From Aestuariibius insulae (GTDB taxonomy: Bacteria > Pseudomonadota > Alphaproteobacteria > Rhodobacterales > Rhodobacteraceae), in NCBI RefSeq assembly GCF_040783535.2, contig NZ_JBFONW020000001.1, positions 1 through 64,000 of the forward strand: a stretch of 64,000 nt of DNA, read 5' to 3'. The first letter of the stretch is position 1. Every line of letters starts with the position of its first letter. The notes beneath the pieces are model-generated. The model worked only from the letters and a program-made list of their open reading frames with translations, had not been told where the DNA came from and ran no database searches. Position numbers and translations under genes: made by a program. Shown one piece after another: positions 15,842-24,695 of the stretch.

Positions 15842-16604
15842 CCTCCACCTTCTGACAGAGGCCGCCCGCCGGGCCGGGGCCATCGCGATGGACTTCTTTC
15901 AGGACGCGGATCTGCGCGTGCGCGACAAAGGGGACGGCGCAGGCCCCGTGACCGAAGCGGACCTCGCCGTCGACGTCTTCCTGCGCGAGCACCTTCTGAA
16001 CGAGCGTCCCCGCCATGGCTGGCTCAGCGAGGAAACCGAGGATACCGCCCGCAGGCAGGTCACCGACAGCCAATTCATCGTCGATCCCATCGACGGCACC
16101 CGCGCCTTCATCGAGGGTAGCAAGGACTGGGCGATCTCCATCGGTCTCGCCCATGAGCGCCGGATCACAGCCGCCGCCGTCTACATGCCCGCGCGGGACA
16201 GGCTCTATGCCGCCGAGGCGGGGCAGGGCGCGACACGGGACGGCGAACCCATCACTTGCGCGGACAGGACTGAGATCGACGGCGCGACCGTTCTGGGCGC
16301 GAAACCGAATTTCGTCCCCGAACGCTGGAAAGATGGCCCCCCGCCCATCGACCGCCACTTCCGCTCTTCGCTGGCCTACCGCCTCTGCCTCGTGGCCGAA
16401 GGCCGATTCGACGCGATGATCACCCTGCGCCCAACCTGGGAATGGGACATCGCCGCCGGAACCCTCATCGCCAGCGAGGCGGGCGCCCGCGTCACCGACC
16501 GCCGCCACCGCGCCCTCAGCTTCAACAGCGAGGATGCGATGACCGACGGCATCGTGGCCGCCAATCCCACCCTCCACGCCGAGATCACAGGCCGCCTCGC
16601 GTAA
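15834..16604 (+). CDS. Inositol-monophosphatase-family phosphatase (CysQ-like)
   Basis: A 256-residue Mg-dependent phosphatase. Metal site motifs are present: WLSEETEDT (E-E pair near residue 64), IVDPIDGTRAFIEG (D-P-I-D-G-T, near 82-95) and WEWDIAAGTLIASEAG (W-D-x-A-A-G, near 202-217). The arrangement fits 3'(2'),5'-bisphosphate nucleotidase (CysQ), which clears PAP from sulfate assimilation, but inositol-1-phosphatase activity cannot be excluded. GTG 15834 is the start; it overlaps pmbA by 8 nt, so the two are translationally coupled. Confidence 0.82.
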   Translation: MTDLHLLTEAARRAGAIAMDFFQDADLRVRDKGDGAGPVTEADLAVDVFLREHLLNERPRHGWLSEETEDTARRQVTDSQFIVDPIDGTRAFIEGSKDWAISIGLAHERRITAAAVYMPARDRLYAAEAGQGATRDGEPITCADRTEIDGATVLGAKPNFVPERWKDGPPPIDRHFRSSLAYRLCLVAEGRFDAMITLRPTWEWDIAAGTLIASEAGARVTDRRHRALSFNSEDAMTDGIVAANPTLHAEITGRLA

Positions 16605-16690
16605 GCCTTGCCGCATCACCGCTCTTGTGCTGTCTGCATCGGACGCGTCATAAGCGAAAGGTTGCCGAACCCGTGGCCCAGAGTGAACTC

Positions 16691-17461
16691 ATGTACGACA
16701 TCCCCTCATATCTCGTCTCCTTCGGTCTCTTTGCCCTGATGGTCGGCGCCATGCTTCTCGGGACCGTGACCGGCAAGCGCCTCCAGATGAACGAAAACGA
16801 AGAAAGCAAGAGTCAGGCCAACGCGGTCCAGGGCTCGCTCCTCGGTCTTCTGGCGCTCCTTCTGGGTTTCACCTTCTCGCTGTCGCTTGGACGCTACGAT
16901 CAGCGCTCGACCGAAGTCGTGAACGAAGCGAACGCGCTCGGCACTGCCTGGCTGCGCACCGATCTGCTCAGTGACGAGAGGCGGGAGGAGGCCAAGGCGC
17001 TGCTCTCCCGCTACGGGATCGTCCGGGTCGAGGCCGCCCGCGTCTCTGCCGCCGATTTCGACCGCCGCGAGGAACTGATCCGCGCCGCCGAAACCATCTT
17101 CGGCAATCTCTGGACGCTGGCTTCTGACGAGGCGCGCGAGGTCGGCGGCCCCGTCGCCATGGCCTTCGCGGCCAGCCTCAACGACATGATCGATGCGCTC
17201 TCCAGCCGCGATGCTGCCATCGACCGGCATGTGCCCGAATTGGTCCTTTTCCTGCTCTTCGGCACCTTCATCCTGCTCGGCGGCGTGATCGGCTTCGCCT
17301 CCGCGATCTCTGGCGTGCGGCCCGGCGTTCCAATCTATGCCATGATGATCCTGATCGTGATCCTCGTCTTTCTCATCATCGATCTCGACCGCCCGCGCCG
17401 CGGCCTAATCGAAGTTGACCAGACCAAGCTGATCACCACCGTCGAGGCCATGAAAATGTGA
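16691..17461 (+). CDS. DUF4239-type membrane protein
   Basis: A 256-residue protein with four hydrophobic spans arranged as two pairs: residues about 7-27 and 48-66, then a long soluble helical part, then LVLFLLFGTFILLGGVIGFA and YAMMILIVILVFLIIDLDRP. The ending IDLDRPRRGLIEVDQ is characteristic of the bestrophin-like DUF4239 family. Function unknown. ATG 16691 is used; GTG 16673 is a possible alternative adding six residues. An imperfect hairpin after the stop (about 17479-17499) may end transcription. Confidence 0.72.
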   Translation: MYDIPSYLVSFGLFALMVGAMLLGTVTGKRLQMNENEESKSQANAVQGSLLGLLALLLGFTFSLSLGRYDQRSTEVVNEANALGTAWLRTDLLSDERREEAKALLSRYGIVRVEAARVSAADFDRREELIRAAETIFGNLWTLASDEAREVGGPVAMAFAASLNDMIDALSSRDAAIDRHVPELVLFLLFGTFILLGGVIGFASAISGVRPGVPIYAMMILIVILVFLIIDLDRPRRGLIEVDQTKLITTVEAMKM

Positions 17462-17551
17462 GCGTCCGGCCCGGAGGACGCCAAGGCCCCGCCTTGACGC
17501 CTCCCGGCCAATCCGTAGGGTCGCCCAAACCCATCCAGCGGAGCCTCATCC

Positions 17552-17797
17552 ATGACCCAGCGCCTGCATCTCGTCTTCGGCGGAGAGCTGATCGATCCGA
17601 CCAAGAACGCGTTCAAGAACGTCGACGACATCCATATCGTCGGTATGTTTCCGGACTACGATACCGCCTATAACGCCTGGAAATCCGAGGCGCAGCGCAC
17701 TGTGGACAACGCCCATATGCGCTATTTCATCGCCCATATTCACCGGCTGCGCGACGAGGAAACCGCCGCCTCCCCGACCGAAGAGCTCGGCACCTGA
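17552..17797 (+). CDS. DUF4170 protein preceding waaA
   Basis: A compact 81-residue protein (LHLVFGGELIDPTKNAFKN, then IVGMFPDYDTAYNAWKS and HMRYFIAHIHRL) of the DUF4170 family, which in alphaproteobacteria commonly precedes the lipid A/Kdo genes. Function not established. GGAG lies 8 bases before ATG 17552. Its TGA (17795-17797) overlaps the probable CTG start of waaA as CTGA, so translation of the two is coupled and a role in lipid A assembly or its control is plausible. Confidence 0.85.
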   Translation: MTQRLHLVFGGELIDPTKNAFKNVDDIHIVGMFPDYDTAYNAWKSEAQRTVDNAHMRYFIAHIHRLRDEETAASPTEELGT

Positions 17798-19005
17798 CCC
17801 GCAGGCCGATCTCACGGGGGCGGCCGGGGACCGCACTGCGGCTCTTTGAGTCGCTCCATCGCGGACGGCGCGCGCCCACACGCGACGACCGCCCGCTCCG
17901 CCCCGCGATCGGCCCCGTCATCTGGGCCCATGCCGGAGAGCCCGACGCGGGCCCCGGCCTGATGACCTATGCCCAGCGTCTGCTCGATATCCTGCCGGAG
18001 GCCACTGTGATCATGACCGGCACCTATCCCAGCCGGACCCTGCCCAATGTCCTTCTGGACGTCGCGCCCGAAGACACTGTCGAAAGCGGCGAGGCCTTCC
18101 TCGATCACTGGCGGCCCGATATCCTCATCTGGTCGCGCGGCCCGCTCTCCCCGGCCCTCGTCAGCCGCTCCACCCGGCGCGAGATGGTCCGCTTCTTCGT
18201 GGAGGCCGATATCGGCCGTCTCCAGATCTCCAACACCTCGCAAATCCCGGGCCTCACCCGCGCGACGCTCCGCAGCTTCGAATGGATCATGTCCGTCAAC
18301 GAAGACGAAACCCAACGCCTCAAACAGGCAGGCGCCGAACCCGACGGGATCGAAACCGCATCCCTCCTCGAACGCGGCGCCCCTGCCTTGCCCTGCCAAG
18401 AAGCCGAGCGCACGGCCATCGCCGATCTGCTCTCGGGCCGCCCCGTCTGGCTGGGCGCAGGCGTCGGCCTGCAGGAGGCGCGGCTCTGCATCAACGCCCA
18501 CCGCACGGCCAGCGCCCATACCCACCGGCTCCTCCTGATCCTCGCGCCCAACGATCCGGAGGATGCCGCGTCGATGGAGAAGGTCGCGACCCTGGCCGGC
18601 TTCACCGCCGGCCTGCGGAGCCGAGGCGACGATCCTGATCCCATGATCGAAGTCTATGTCGCCGATCTGGAGGAGGAGATGGGCCTCTGGTACCGCATCG
18701 CCCCCATCGTCGCGATGGGCGGCACCTTCGCCGGAGACGGCAAATCCGACCCGCGCGAGGCCGCCGCCTTAGGCTCCGCTATCATCGCCGGACCCCATGC
18801 GCTCAGCACCGCCTACGAGCACCTGCTGAATGCAGGCGCCCTGCGCAAGATCTTCGATCCCGCGCGCCTCGGCCTGGCCGTCCGCGACCTGCTTTCGCCC
18901 GACACCGCAGCCGCGCTGGCCACCGCCGCCTGGAGCCTGGGCTCCGAAGGCGCCGAAACCACGGACCGCCTCGTCGATCTGACCGTCGAGGCGCTCGAGA
19001 TATGA
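17794..19005 (+). CDS. waaA: 3-deoxy-D-manno-octulosonic acid (Kdo) transferase, probable CTG start
   Basis: Transfers Kdo from CMP-Kdo to the lipid A precursor at the inner face of the inner membrane. The frame reads GPVIWAHAGEPDAGPG, corresponding to the H-A-x-x-G-E motif whose Glu is the catalytic base in WaaA, then RPDILIWSRGPLSPALV, and MGGTFAGDGKSDPREAAALG near the C-terminus (nucleotide-sugar site). The catalytic Glu (17938-17940) lies upstream of the first ATG (17962). The frame is open back to CTG 17794, which overlaps the DUF4170 stop as CTGA, and contains no ATG, GTG or TTG in between. I therefore start at CTG (403 aa). Starting at 17962 would remove the active site. Confidence 0.8.
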   Translation: MTRRPISRGRPGTALRLFESLHRGRRAPTRDDRPLRPAIGPVIWAHAGEPDAGPGLMTYAQRLLDILPEATVIMTGTYPSRTLPNVLLDVAPEDTVESGEAFLDHWRPDILIWSRGPLSPALVSRSTRREMVRFFVEADIGRLQISNTSQIPGLTRATLRSFEWIMSVNEDETQRLKQAGAEPDGIETASLLERGAPALPCQEAERTAIADLLSGRPVWLGAGVGLQEARLCINAHRTASAHTHRLLLILAPNDPEDAASMEKVATLAGFTAGLRSRGDDPDPMIEVYVADLEEEMGLWYRIAPIVAMGGTFAGDGKSDPREAAALGSAIIAGPHALSTAYEHLLNAGALRKIFDPARLGLAVRDLLSPDTAAALATAAWSLGSEGAETTDRLVDLTVEALEI

Positions 19006-19979
19006 AAGCGCCCGCCTTCTGGTATCGCCCGCCCGGCCTTCAGGCCCGCGCGCTCCAGCCCCTCGGCGCGCTCTATGCCGCCGCCACCGCCCGGCGCGTC
19101 GCCAGGCCCCCCGAGATCCGCCCCGAGATCCCTGTCATCTGCATCGGCAACCTCAATGCGGGCGGCACCGGCAAGACGCCCACCACCATCCATCTGGCCG
19201 AAAAGCTGACCCGATCGGGCGCGCAGCCCCATATCGTCACACGCGGCTATGGCGGCACGCTCGACGGCCCCGTCCAGGTCGATCCCAGCGCCCATACCGC
19301 CGATCAGACTGGAGACGAGCCACTCCTCCTCGCCGCCTTCGCCCCCACCTGGGTCGCCAAGGACCGCGCCGCCGGGGCGCGCGCCGCCGCTGCCGCTGGC
19401 GCAACCGTTCTGCTTCTAGATGACGGCTTTCAGAACCCCGCCGTGGCCAAGGATCTCTCGATCATCACCGTCGATGCGGCCAAGGGATTTGGCAACGGCC
19501 TTTGCCTCCCCGCTGGCCCCCTGCGCGAACCGGTCGAGGCGGGCCTTAGGCGTGCCGACCTGCTGCTCTCCATCGGTTCGGACCCGGCTCAACAGGCCTT
19601 TTCCGAAAGCTGGACAATCCCCCTCCCGCACCTCACCGCAGAGCTCAAGCCGCTCCTCACCGGTATGCCATGGCAAGGCCTGCCCGTCCTGGCCTTTGCA
19701 GGCATCGGCCATCCCGAGAAATTCTTCGCCACGCTCCGCCAGACCGGCGCCAACCTGATCCACGGAGAGCCGCTGGCCGACCATCAGGCGCTGACGGAGC
19801 CGCTCATGGCGCGCCTTCTCTCGGACGCCAAACGCCTCAACGCACAGCTCGTGACCACGGAAAAGGATGCCGTCCGCCTGCCGGACAACCTGCGCGCTCA
19901 GGTCCTGACGCTGCCGGTCCGGCTCGCGATCAAGGACCCCGAGCCGCTCGACATAGCGCTGAAAAAGCTGGACCTTTAG
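19002..19979 (+). CDS. lpxK: Tetraacyldisaccharide 4'-kinase
   Basis: Phosphorylates the 4' position of the lipid A disaccharide at the inner membrane, the step before Kdo transfer. The 325-residue protein has the Walker A-like GNLNAGGTGKTPTTIHLAEK (near 48-67), RGYGG, TGDEPLLLA, LLLDDGFQNPAV (the Asp pair DDG) and a C-terminal TTEKDAVRLP, all LpxK signatures. ATG 19002 overlaps the waaA stop by four bases (ATGA), so DUF4170, waaA and lpxK form one coupled operon. Converges with the DsbA-like gene, stops overlapping by 3 bp. Confidence 0.95.
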   Translation: MKAPAFWYRPPGLQARALQPLGALYAAATARRVARPPEIRPEIPVICIGNLNAGGTGKTPTTIHLAEKLTRSGAQPHIVTRGYGGTLDGPVQVDPSAHTADQTGDEPLLLAAFAPTWVAKDRAAGARAAAAAGATVLLLDDGFQNPAVAKDLSIITVDAAKGFGNGLCLPAGPLREPVEAGLRRADLLLSIGSDPAQQAFSESWTIPLPHLTAELKPLLTGMPWQGLPVLAFAGIGHPEKFFATLRQTGANLIHGEPLADHQALTEPLMARLLSDAKRLNAQLVTTEKDAVRLPDNLRAQVLTLPVRLAIKDPEPLDIALKKLDL

Positions 19980-20638
19980 CTGCCCAGCTCTTCCTCGATC
20001 ACGGCCTTGAGGTCCTCATAGGACATGTTCGACATCGTCTCGCCATTCACGACCAGCGTCGGCGTCGCCTGCACGTTGTCGGCTGCGGCATTCTGCTGAT
20101 ACCAGGCCACCAGCGCCTGCGCGGTATCGCCATCGGCCAGACAGGCCTCGACCCGCTCGGCATCCAGCCCCGCCGCAATCCCAATCCGCTTAAGGTTCTC
20201 GGCGATTGTAGGGCCGTCCCCTTGCGTCCACTCGCCCTGCCGCTCGTAAAGCATGCCTGCAATGCCGAAGAACCGGTTCGGATCGCAACGCGCGATCATC
20301 GCGGCCCACAGGCCCGGACGATCGAAATAGACATCGCGATAGGTGAACCGCACCTTGCCGGTATCGATGAACTCTTCCTTGAGCTGCGGATACTGGTTGG
20401 CATGGAAAGTCGCGCAATGCGGGCAGGTAAAGCTGGCATATTCGGTGATCGTTACCGGCGCATCCTCGGCGCCCTGCACCATCTCGATGATGCCGGACGT
20501 GTCGACATCCGCAGCCTGCTGCGCCTCTACCGCACCAATAAAGGTCTGATCCCCGGCCATCGGGCGGGTCAGCAGATATGCTCCGCCGCCGACAAAGGCC
20601 GCGCCCCCAAGGGCCAGAACCGCTCTACGCTTCAACAT
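19976..20638 (-). CDS. DsbA-family thiol-disulfide oxidoreductase
   Basis: A 220-residue exported thioredoxin-fold protein. The N-terminus (MLKRRAVLALGGAAFVGGGA) is a signal sequence or signal anchor. The active site is TEYASFTCPHCATFHANQYP, a CPHC redox pair as in DsbA/DsbG, and NVQATPTLVVNGE supplies the cis-proline. Likely forms or isomerises disulfides in periplasmic proteins. ATG 20638 has AGGAGA at the right distance. It lies 15 bp downstream of the DciA-like gene on the same strand. Confidence 0.9.
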   Translation of the reverse strand: MLKRRAVLALGGAAFVGGGAYLLTRPMAGDQTFIGAVEAQQAADVDTSGIIEMVQGAEDAPVTITEYASFTCPHCATFHANQYPQLKEEFIDTGKVRFTYRDVYFDRPGLWAAMIARCDPNRFFGIAGMLYERQGEWTQGDGPTIAENLKRIGIAAGLDAERVEACLADGDTAQALVAWYQQNAAADNVQATPTLVVNGETMSNMSYEDLKAVIEEELGS

Positions 20639-20653
20639 CCGCAATCTCCTGCA

Positions 20654-21157
20654 TCATCGCGTTTTCGACAGCACATTCAGTGCCAGTTTCTCCAGCGCGC
20701 CGCGCAATCCGGGATCATCCACCCCATCCGCGCTGCGCTCTGCCGTTTGGACCAATGTCGGATCCGGCGCGGGCCGCTTCAAGGGGGCTGCGTCGAACCG
20801 CGTCGCCGCCTCGGCAAAGCCGTGCGGCGCGGTCTGCGTAATCCGCACCGCCTTGATCGCTCCATATCCGTAGCAGGCATTCACCCGCTCGCGGATCCGT
20901 TCCTTTTCCATCTCGACGATCGGCGCAAGGCTTCCCTTCACCAGAACCGTCAGCGTCCCGCCGATCCCGCCTTTGCCATAGCTGACCTTGACCGGTTCGG
21001 CCTTGCTGGCCAGATCCGGCCCGACCACTTCGGCCCAGTGTGTCAGCAGCTTGGCCACCGCAAAGCCGCGCGTCTCGCTCGCGCGCCGGATCTGTCCCTG
21101 CACCAGGCCAGAGGCGCGGGCAAAGCCATGCCGGGTCGAGGACTTGCGCATCGTCAT
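20654..21157 (-). CDS. DUF721 (DciA-like) protein
   Basis: A 167-residue protein with the DUF721 core (LLTHWAEVVGPDLASKAEPV, then GTLTVLVKGSLAPIVEMEKE and RERVNACYGYGAIKAVRI), a KH-like fold related to DciA, the helicase-loading factor of bacteria that lack DnaC. A role in DnaB loading is therefore likely but not proven. The C-terminus is a charged, probably flexible tail. It sits head to head with mutY; the 63 bp between them must carry both promoters. Confidence 0.8.
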   Translation of the reverse strand: MTMRKSSTRHGFARASGLVQGQIRRASETRGFAVAKLLTHWAEVVGPDLASKAEPVKVSYGKGGIGGTLTVLVKGSLAPIVEMEKERIRERVNACYGYGAIKAVRITQTAPHGFAEAATRFDAAPLKRPAPDPTLVQTAERSADGVDDPGLRGALEKLALNVLSKTR

Positions 21158-21220
21158 AGCCCCAACCTAAAGAGGCAGCCTGCGAGCAGCCAGCGAAACC
21201 GGACGGAGCGAGCATAAAGA

Positions 21221-22264
21221 ATGCGTGACGAGGATCTCCCCGGTCTCCTTCTGGACTGGTACGACCGCCACGCCCGCGATCTGCCCTGGCGCATCCCGCC
21301 CGGATCGAATGCCGCGCCCGATCCCTATCGCATCTGGCTGTCCGAGGTGATGCTGCAACAGACGACCGTCGCCGCCGTCAAATCCTATTTCGAACGCTTT
21401 GCTACGATCTGGCCCACCGTTCAGGACCTCGCCGGGGCCGAAGACGCTGCCGTCATGGCCGAATGGGCGGGCCTTGGCTACTACGCCCGCGCCCGCAACC
21501 TGCTCAAATGTGCCCGCGAGGTCGCGTCCCGCGGCGGATTCCCCACCGATTACGAGAGCCTCCTGACCCTCCCCGGCATTGGCCCCTACACCGCCGCCGC
21601 CATCTCGGCCATCGCCTTTGGCCAGCCCTCGGTCGTCATGGACGGCAATGTCGAACGCGTCATGTCGCGCTTGCACGACGAACACACGCCGCTCCCTCAG
21701 GCCAAACCGATTCTCCACAGCCATGCCGCCGCGCTGACGCTAAGGACGCGCCCCGGAGACTACGCCCAGGCTGTCATGGATCTCGGTGCCACGATCTGCA
21801 CGCCCAAATCTCCGGCCTGTGGCATCTGCCCGTGGCGCGATCCCTGCCGCGCCCGCGCCGCCGGAACCCAGGGCGAGTTGCCCAAAAAGACCCCCAAGAA
21901 ACCCAAACCCACCCGCCTCGGCATCGCCTATGTCGCCATCCGCGAAGACGGAGCGGTCTTGCTCGAGACCCGCCCGGACAAAGGCCTTCTGGGCGGGATG
22001 CTCGCCTGGCCGACCACCGACTGGTCGGACGATCCGGCCCCTGCACCCCCGCTCGACGCGACCTGGCAGGACACCGGCACCGAAGCCCGCCACACCTTCA
22101 CTCATTTCCACCTGCGCCTCGCCATCCACACAGCCACCGCTCCCGCATCGGCAGAACCCCACCGAGGCGTCTTCGTCCCCCGCGCCGATTTCCGCCCGTC
22201 CAGCCTGCCGACCCTGATGCGCAAGGTCTGGGATCTCACCCCCGAGACGTTACGACGCCTTTGA
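21221..22264 (+). CDS. mutY: A/G-specific adenine glycosylase
   Basis: Removes adenine mispaired with 8-oxoguanine. The 347-residue protein shows the catalytic Glu in SEVMLQQTTVAAV (near residue 42), the helix-hairpin-helix LPGIGPYTAAAISAIAFG with the following VMDGNVERV Asp, and the [4Fe-4S] ligands CTPKSPACGICPWRDPC (C-x6-C-x2-C-x5-C). The C-terminal part is a Nudix-like 8-oxoG recognition domain (LETRPDKGLLGGMLAWP). Complete and of normal length. Confidence 0.95.
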   Translation: MRDEDLPGLLLDWYDRHARDLPWRIPPGSNAAPDPYRIWLSEVMLQQTTVAAVKSYFERFATIWPTVQDLAGAEDAAVMAEWAGLGYYARARNLLKCAREVASRGGFPTDYESLLTLPGIGPYTAAAISAIAFGQPSVVMDGNVERVMSRLHDEHTPLPQAKPILHSHAAALTLRTRPGDYAQAVMDLGATICTPKSPACGICPWRDPCRARAAGTQGELPKKTPKKPKPTRLGIAYVAIREDGAVLLETRPDKGLLGGMLAWPTTDWSDDPAPAPPLDATWQDTGTEARHTFTHFHLRLAIHTATAPASAEPHRGVFVPRADFRPSSLPTLMRKVWDLTPETLRRL

Positions 22265-22317
22265 TCCGCGCGCTCACCTGACGTAACCTACACGTCAAAG
22301 AGCAGGGGACATCCACA

Positions 22318-23457
22318 ATGACCACCACGGTTTCACCACCCGAACTCAGCCGCTTCTCGCGCGCAGCCCCTTTCTGGCTGTCGCTCGGCCTCGTGCCCAT
22401 CGCCTGGATCGGCGCGCTCAACGGTGGCTGGACCGTGTTCCTGCTGCCGATCTGCACTTGGTATCTCTTCAGCCTCGTGGATGCCGCCCTCGGCATGGAG
22501 GACGCCAACCCCGACCCCAATTCCGATGCCGACCTCAGCTGGTACAAGCTCATCACGATCATCTGGGCCCCCGTCCAGGCGATCACGCTCTTCTCGATCA
22601 TGTGGTACGCCGTCCGCGCCGATCACCTCGCGGGATGGGAGGTGTTCTTCCTCATCGCCAATATGGGCATCATCTCTGGCACGATCGGCATCACCTACGC
22701 GCACGAGCTGATGCACCAAAAACCCAAGCTCGAACGCTGGATGGGCGACATCCTGATGGCCATGGCGCTCTACAGCCATTTCCGGTCCGAGCATATGCTG
22801 GTCCATCACCGCTATGTCGCGACCCCAAGGGACCCCGTGACCGCCCGCTATAACGAAGGCTTCCACACCTTCTTCCCGCGCGTCCTGCATCAATGCTTCA
22901 CCTCCGCCTGGAACGCCGAGAAGGCGATGCTCGCCCGCCGCGACAAACCCGTCTGGGATCTCAAGAACCCGTTCTGGCGCTATGGCGCGCTGCAACTGGG
23001 CTTCCTCATCCTCTCCTTCCTGATCGCAGGCTGGATCGGCGTGCTCCTCTTCGTGGCGCAGGCCTTCATCGCGATCTGGCAGCTCGAGCTCGTCAACTAT
23101 GTCGAGCATTACGGCCTGACCCGCAAACATCTTGGCGATGGCAAATACGAGCATGTTCTGCCGCGCCATTCCTGGAACTCGGCCCACAAGGCGTCGAACT
23201 GGCTGCTCATCAACCTGCAGCGCCACTCCGACCACCACTACAAGCCTGACCGCCGCTTCCCGCTGCTTCAGACCTACGACAAGGACGAGGCACCGCAGCT
23301 GCCCTATGGCTATCCCGTCATGACGATGCTGGCGATGATCCCGCCGGTCTGGCGCCGCTACATGAACCCGCGGGTCCGCCAGTGGCGCAAGACCTACTAC
23401 CCCGAGATCGAGGATTGGACGCCGTACAAGACCGCGACCAACCCCCTTCCACGCTAA
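22318..23457 (+). CDS. alkB: Alkane 1-monooxygenase (membrane di-iron)
   Basis: Hydroxylates medium-chain n-alkanes at the terminal carbon using O2 and electrons from rubredoxin. The 379-residue protein has several hydrophobic spans and the histidine boxes of the AlkB family: HELMHQ (H-x3-H), HMLVHHRYVATPRD (H-x3-HH), LQRHSDHH (H-x2-HH) and the NYVEHYGLTR signature. No rubredoxin or rubredoxin reductase gene lies next to it, so these must be elsewhere. ATG 22318 follows an AGCAGGGGA-type site. Its 3' end overlaps the convergent reductase gene by four bases. Confidence 0.93.
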   Translation: MTTTVSPPELSRFSRAAPFWLSLGLVPIAWIGALNGGWTVFLLPICTWYLFSLVDAALGMEDANPDPNSDADLSWYKLITIIWAPVQAITLFSIMWYAVRADHLAGWEVFFLIANMGIISGTIGITYAHELMHQKPKLERWMGDILMAMALYSHFRSEHMLVHHRYVATPRDPVTARYNEGFHTFFPRVLHQCFTSAWNAEKAMLARRDKPVWDLKNPFWRYGALQLGFLILSFLIAGWIGVLLFVAQAFIAIWQLELVNYVEHYGLTRKHLGDGKYEHVLPRHSWNSAHKASNWLLINLQRHSDHHYKPDRRFPLLQTYDKDEAPQLPYGYPVMTMLAMIPPVWRRYMNPRVRQWRKTYYPEIEDWTPYKTATNPLPR

Positions 23458-24488
23458 GAAGGATAGGGGCCGACCCGCACCAGCGTCTTCCCGAAATTCC
23501 CGCCGCCCAGCATCTCGATAAAGGCGGCGGGCGCATTCTCCAGCCCCTCGGTCACGTCCTCCTTCACCGCCACGCGGCCATCACCCACCATTGGGGCGAC
23601 CTCGCGCAGGAAATCCCCGAACCGATCGAAATGGTCGGTCACGATGAACCCCTGCACCCGCAGCCGCTGCGTCAGGATCGTCCGCCACATCTTGGGAAGC
23701 GGCATCGCCTCGGCCACGCCCGCCCCCGAATACCATGCGATCATCCCGCACAAAGCGATCCGCCCATAAGTGTTCAGAACCGGCGTCACCGCCTCCAGCG
23801 TCTTGCCGCCAACATTCTCGAAATAGCAGTCGACCCCGTCCGGCGCGGCCCCGGCGATCTGCCTGCGCAGCTCCCGCGCATCCGGTGCGTAGTGATCGAA
23901 ACAAGCGTCATATCCCAACGTCTCGGTCGCATAGGCGCATTTCTCAGCCCCACCCGCGACACCCAGAAACCGCATCCCCTTCGCCTTGGCGAGTTGCCCG
24001 ACAACGCCGCCCACCGCGCCTGTCGCGGCAGAGACAAGGATCGTCTCCCCCTCCTTCGCCTTCAGGATCTCGTTCAGCCCCGCCCAAGCCGTCATCCCCG
24101 GCATGCCCAAAACGCCCAAAGCTGTCGAAATCGGCGCAATCGCCGGATCCAGCTTGCGCAATTCATCGCCTGACACCACTGCATGGCTGGTCCACCCGAT
24201 CTGCCCCGTGACGATATCCCCGGCCGCATAGCCGTCGTGGTTCGACACCAGAACCTCCGCCACCGCGCCGCCCTCCATCACATCCCCAATCGCCACCGGA
24301 TCAGCATAGGACTTCGCGTCGTCCATCCGCCCGCGCATGTAAGGATCCAGCGACAGCCAGATCACCCGAACCAGCAGCTCCCCGGTGCCGGGATCGCCCA
24401 GCTCCAGCTCCTCCTGCTTGAAGTTATCAGGGGTCGGCTTCCCCGACGGACGCGAGGCGAGCGTGATGGCAGTAGCGGATTGGGACAT
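23454..24488 (-). CDS. NADP-dependent medium-chain reductase (prostaglandin reductase/CurA type)
   Basis: A 344-residue zinc-free medium-chain dehydrogenase/reductase. IWLSLDPYMRGRMDD near residue 43, ALGVLGMPGMTAWAGL near 122 and the nucleotide-binding VSAATGAVGGVVGQLAKAKG near 150 are typical of the leukotriene B4 12-hydroxydehydrogenase/CurA group, which reduces alpha,beta-unsaturated carbonyls. Natural substrate unknown. AGGAG lies 8 bases before ATG 24488. The tRNA-Arg gene ends only 30 bp upstream on the same strand with no visible terminator between. Confidence 0.88.
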   Translation of the reverse strand: MSQSATAITLASRPSGKPTPDNFKQEELELGDPGTGELLVRVIWLSLDPYMRGRMDDAKSYADPVAIGDVMEGGAVAEVLVSNHDGYAAGDIVTGQIGWTSHAVVSGDELRKLDPAIAPISTALGVLGMPGMTAWAGLNEILKAKEGETILVSAATGAVGGVVGQLAKAKGMRFLGVAGGAEKCAYATETLGYDACFDHYAPDARELRRQIAGAAPDGVDCYFENVGGKTLEAVTPVLNTYGRIALCGMIAWYSGAGVAEAMPLPKMWRTILTQRLRVQGFIVTDHFDRFGDFLREVAPMVGDGRVAVKEDVTEGLENAPAAFIEMLGGGNFGKTLVRVGPYPS

Positions 24489-24518
24489 GGGGAAGCTCCT
24501 GATGGACGTGAAAGGACT

Positions 24519-24595
24519 TGGCGGCCCCGACAGGAGTCGAACCTGTGGCCTACCGCTTAGGAGGCGGTCGCTCTATCCGGCTGAGCTACGGGGCC
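24519..24595 (-). tRNA. tRNA-Arg (anticodon CCT)
   Basis: Minus-strand sequence folds as a complete cloverleaf of 77 nt with an encoded CCA end (24519-24521). The acceptor arm GGCCCCG/CGGGGCC is perfect, the anticodon stem is ACCGC/GCGGT around loop CTCCTAA, giving anticodon CCT (reads AGG), and the T-loop is GTTCGACTC. Discriminator base G. No intron. Confidence 0.96.
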
Positions 24596-24695
24596 GCTGC
24601 GGATCCGTTTTCTCTCGACGAGGGACACATGGCAACCCTTGGAAGCCAAGCCGCACCGCGATAGCCTGTCCCTGCTCTCAGGAAGGACCCATCCC

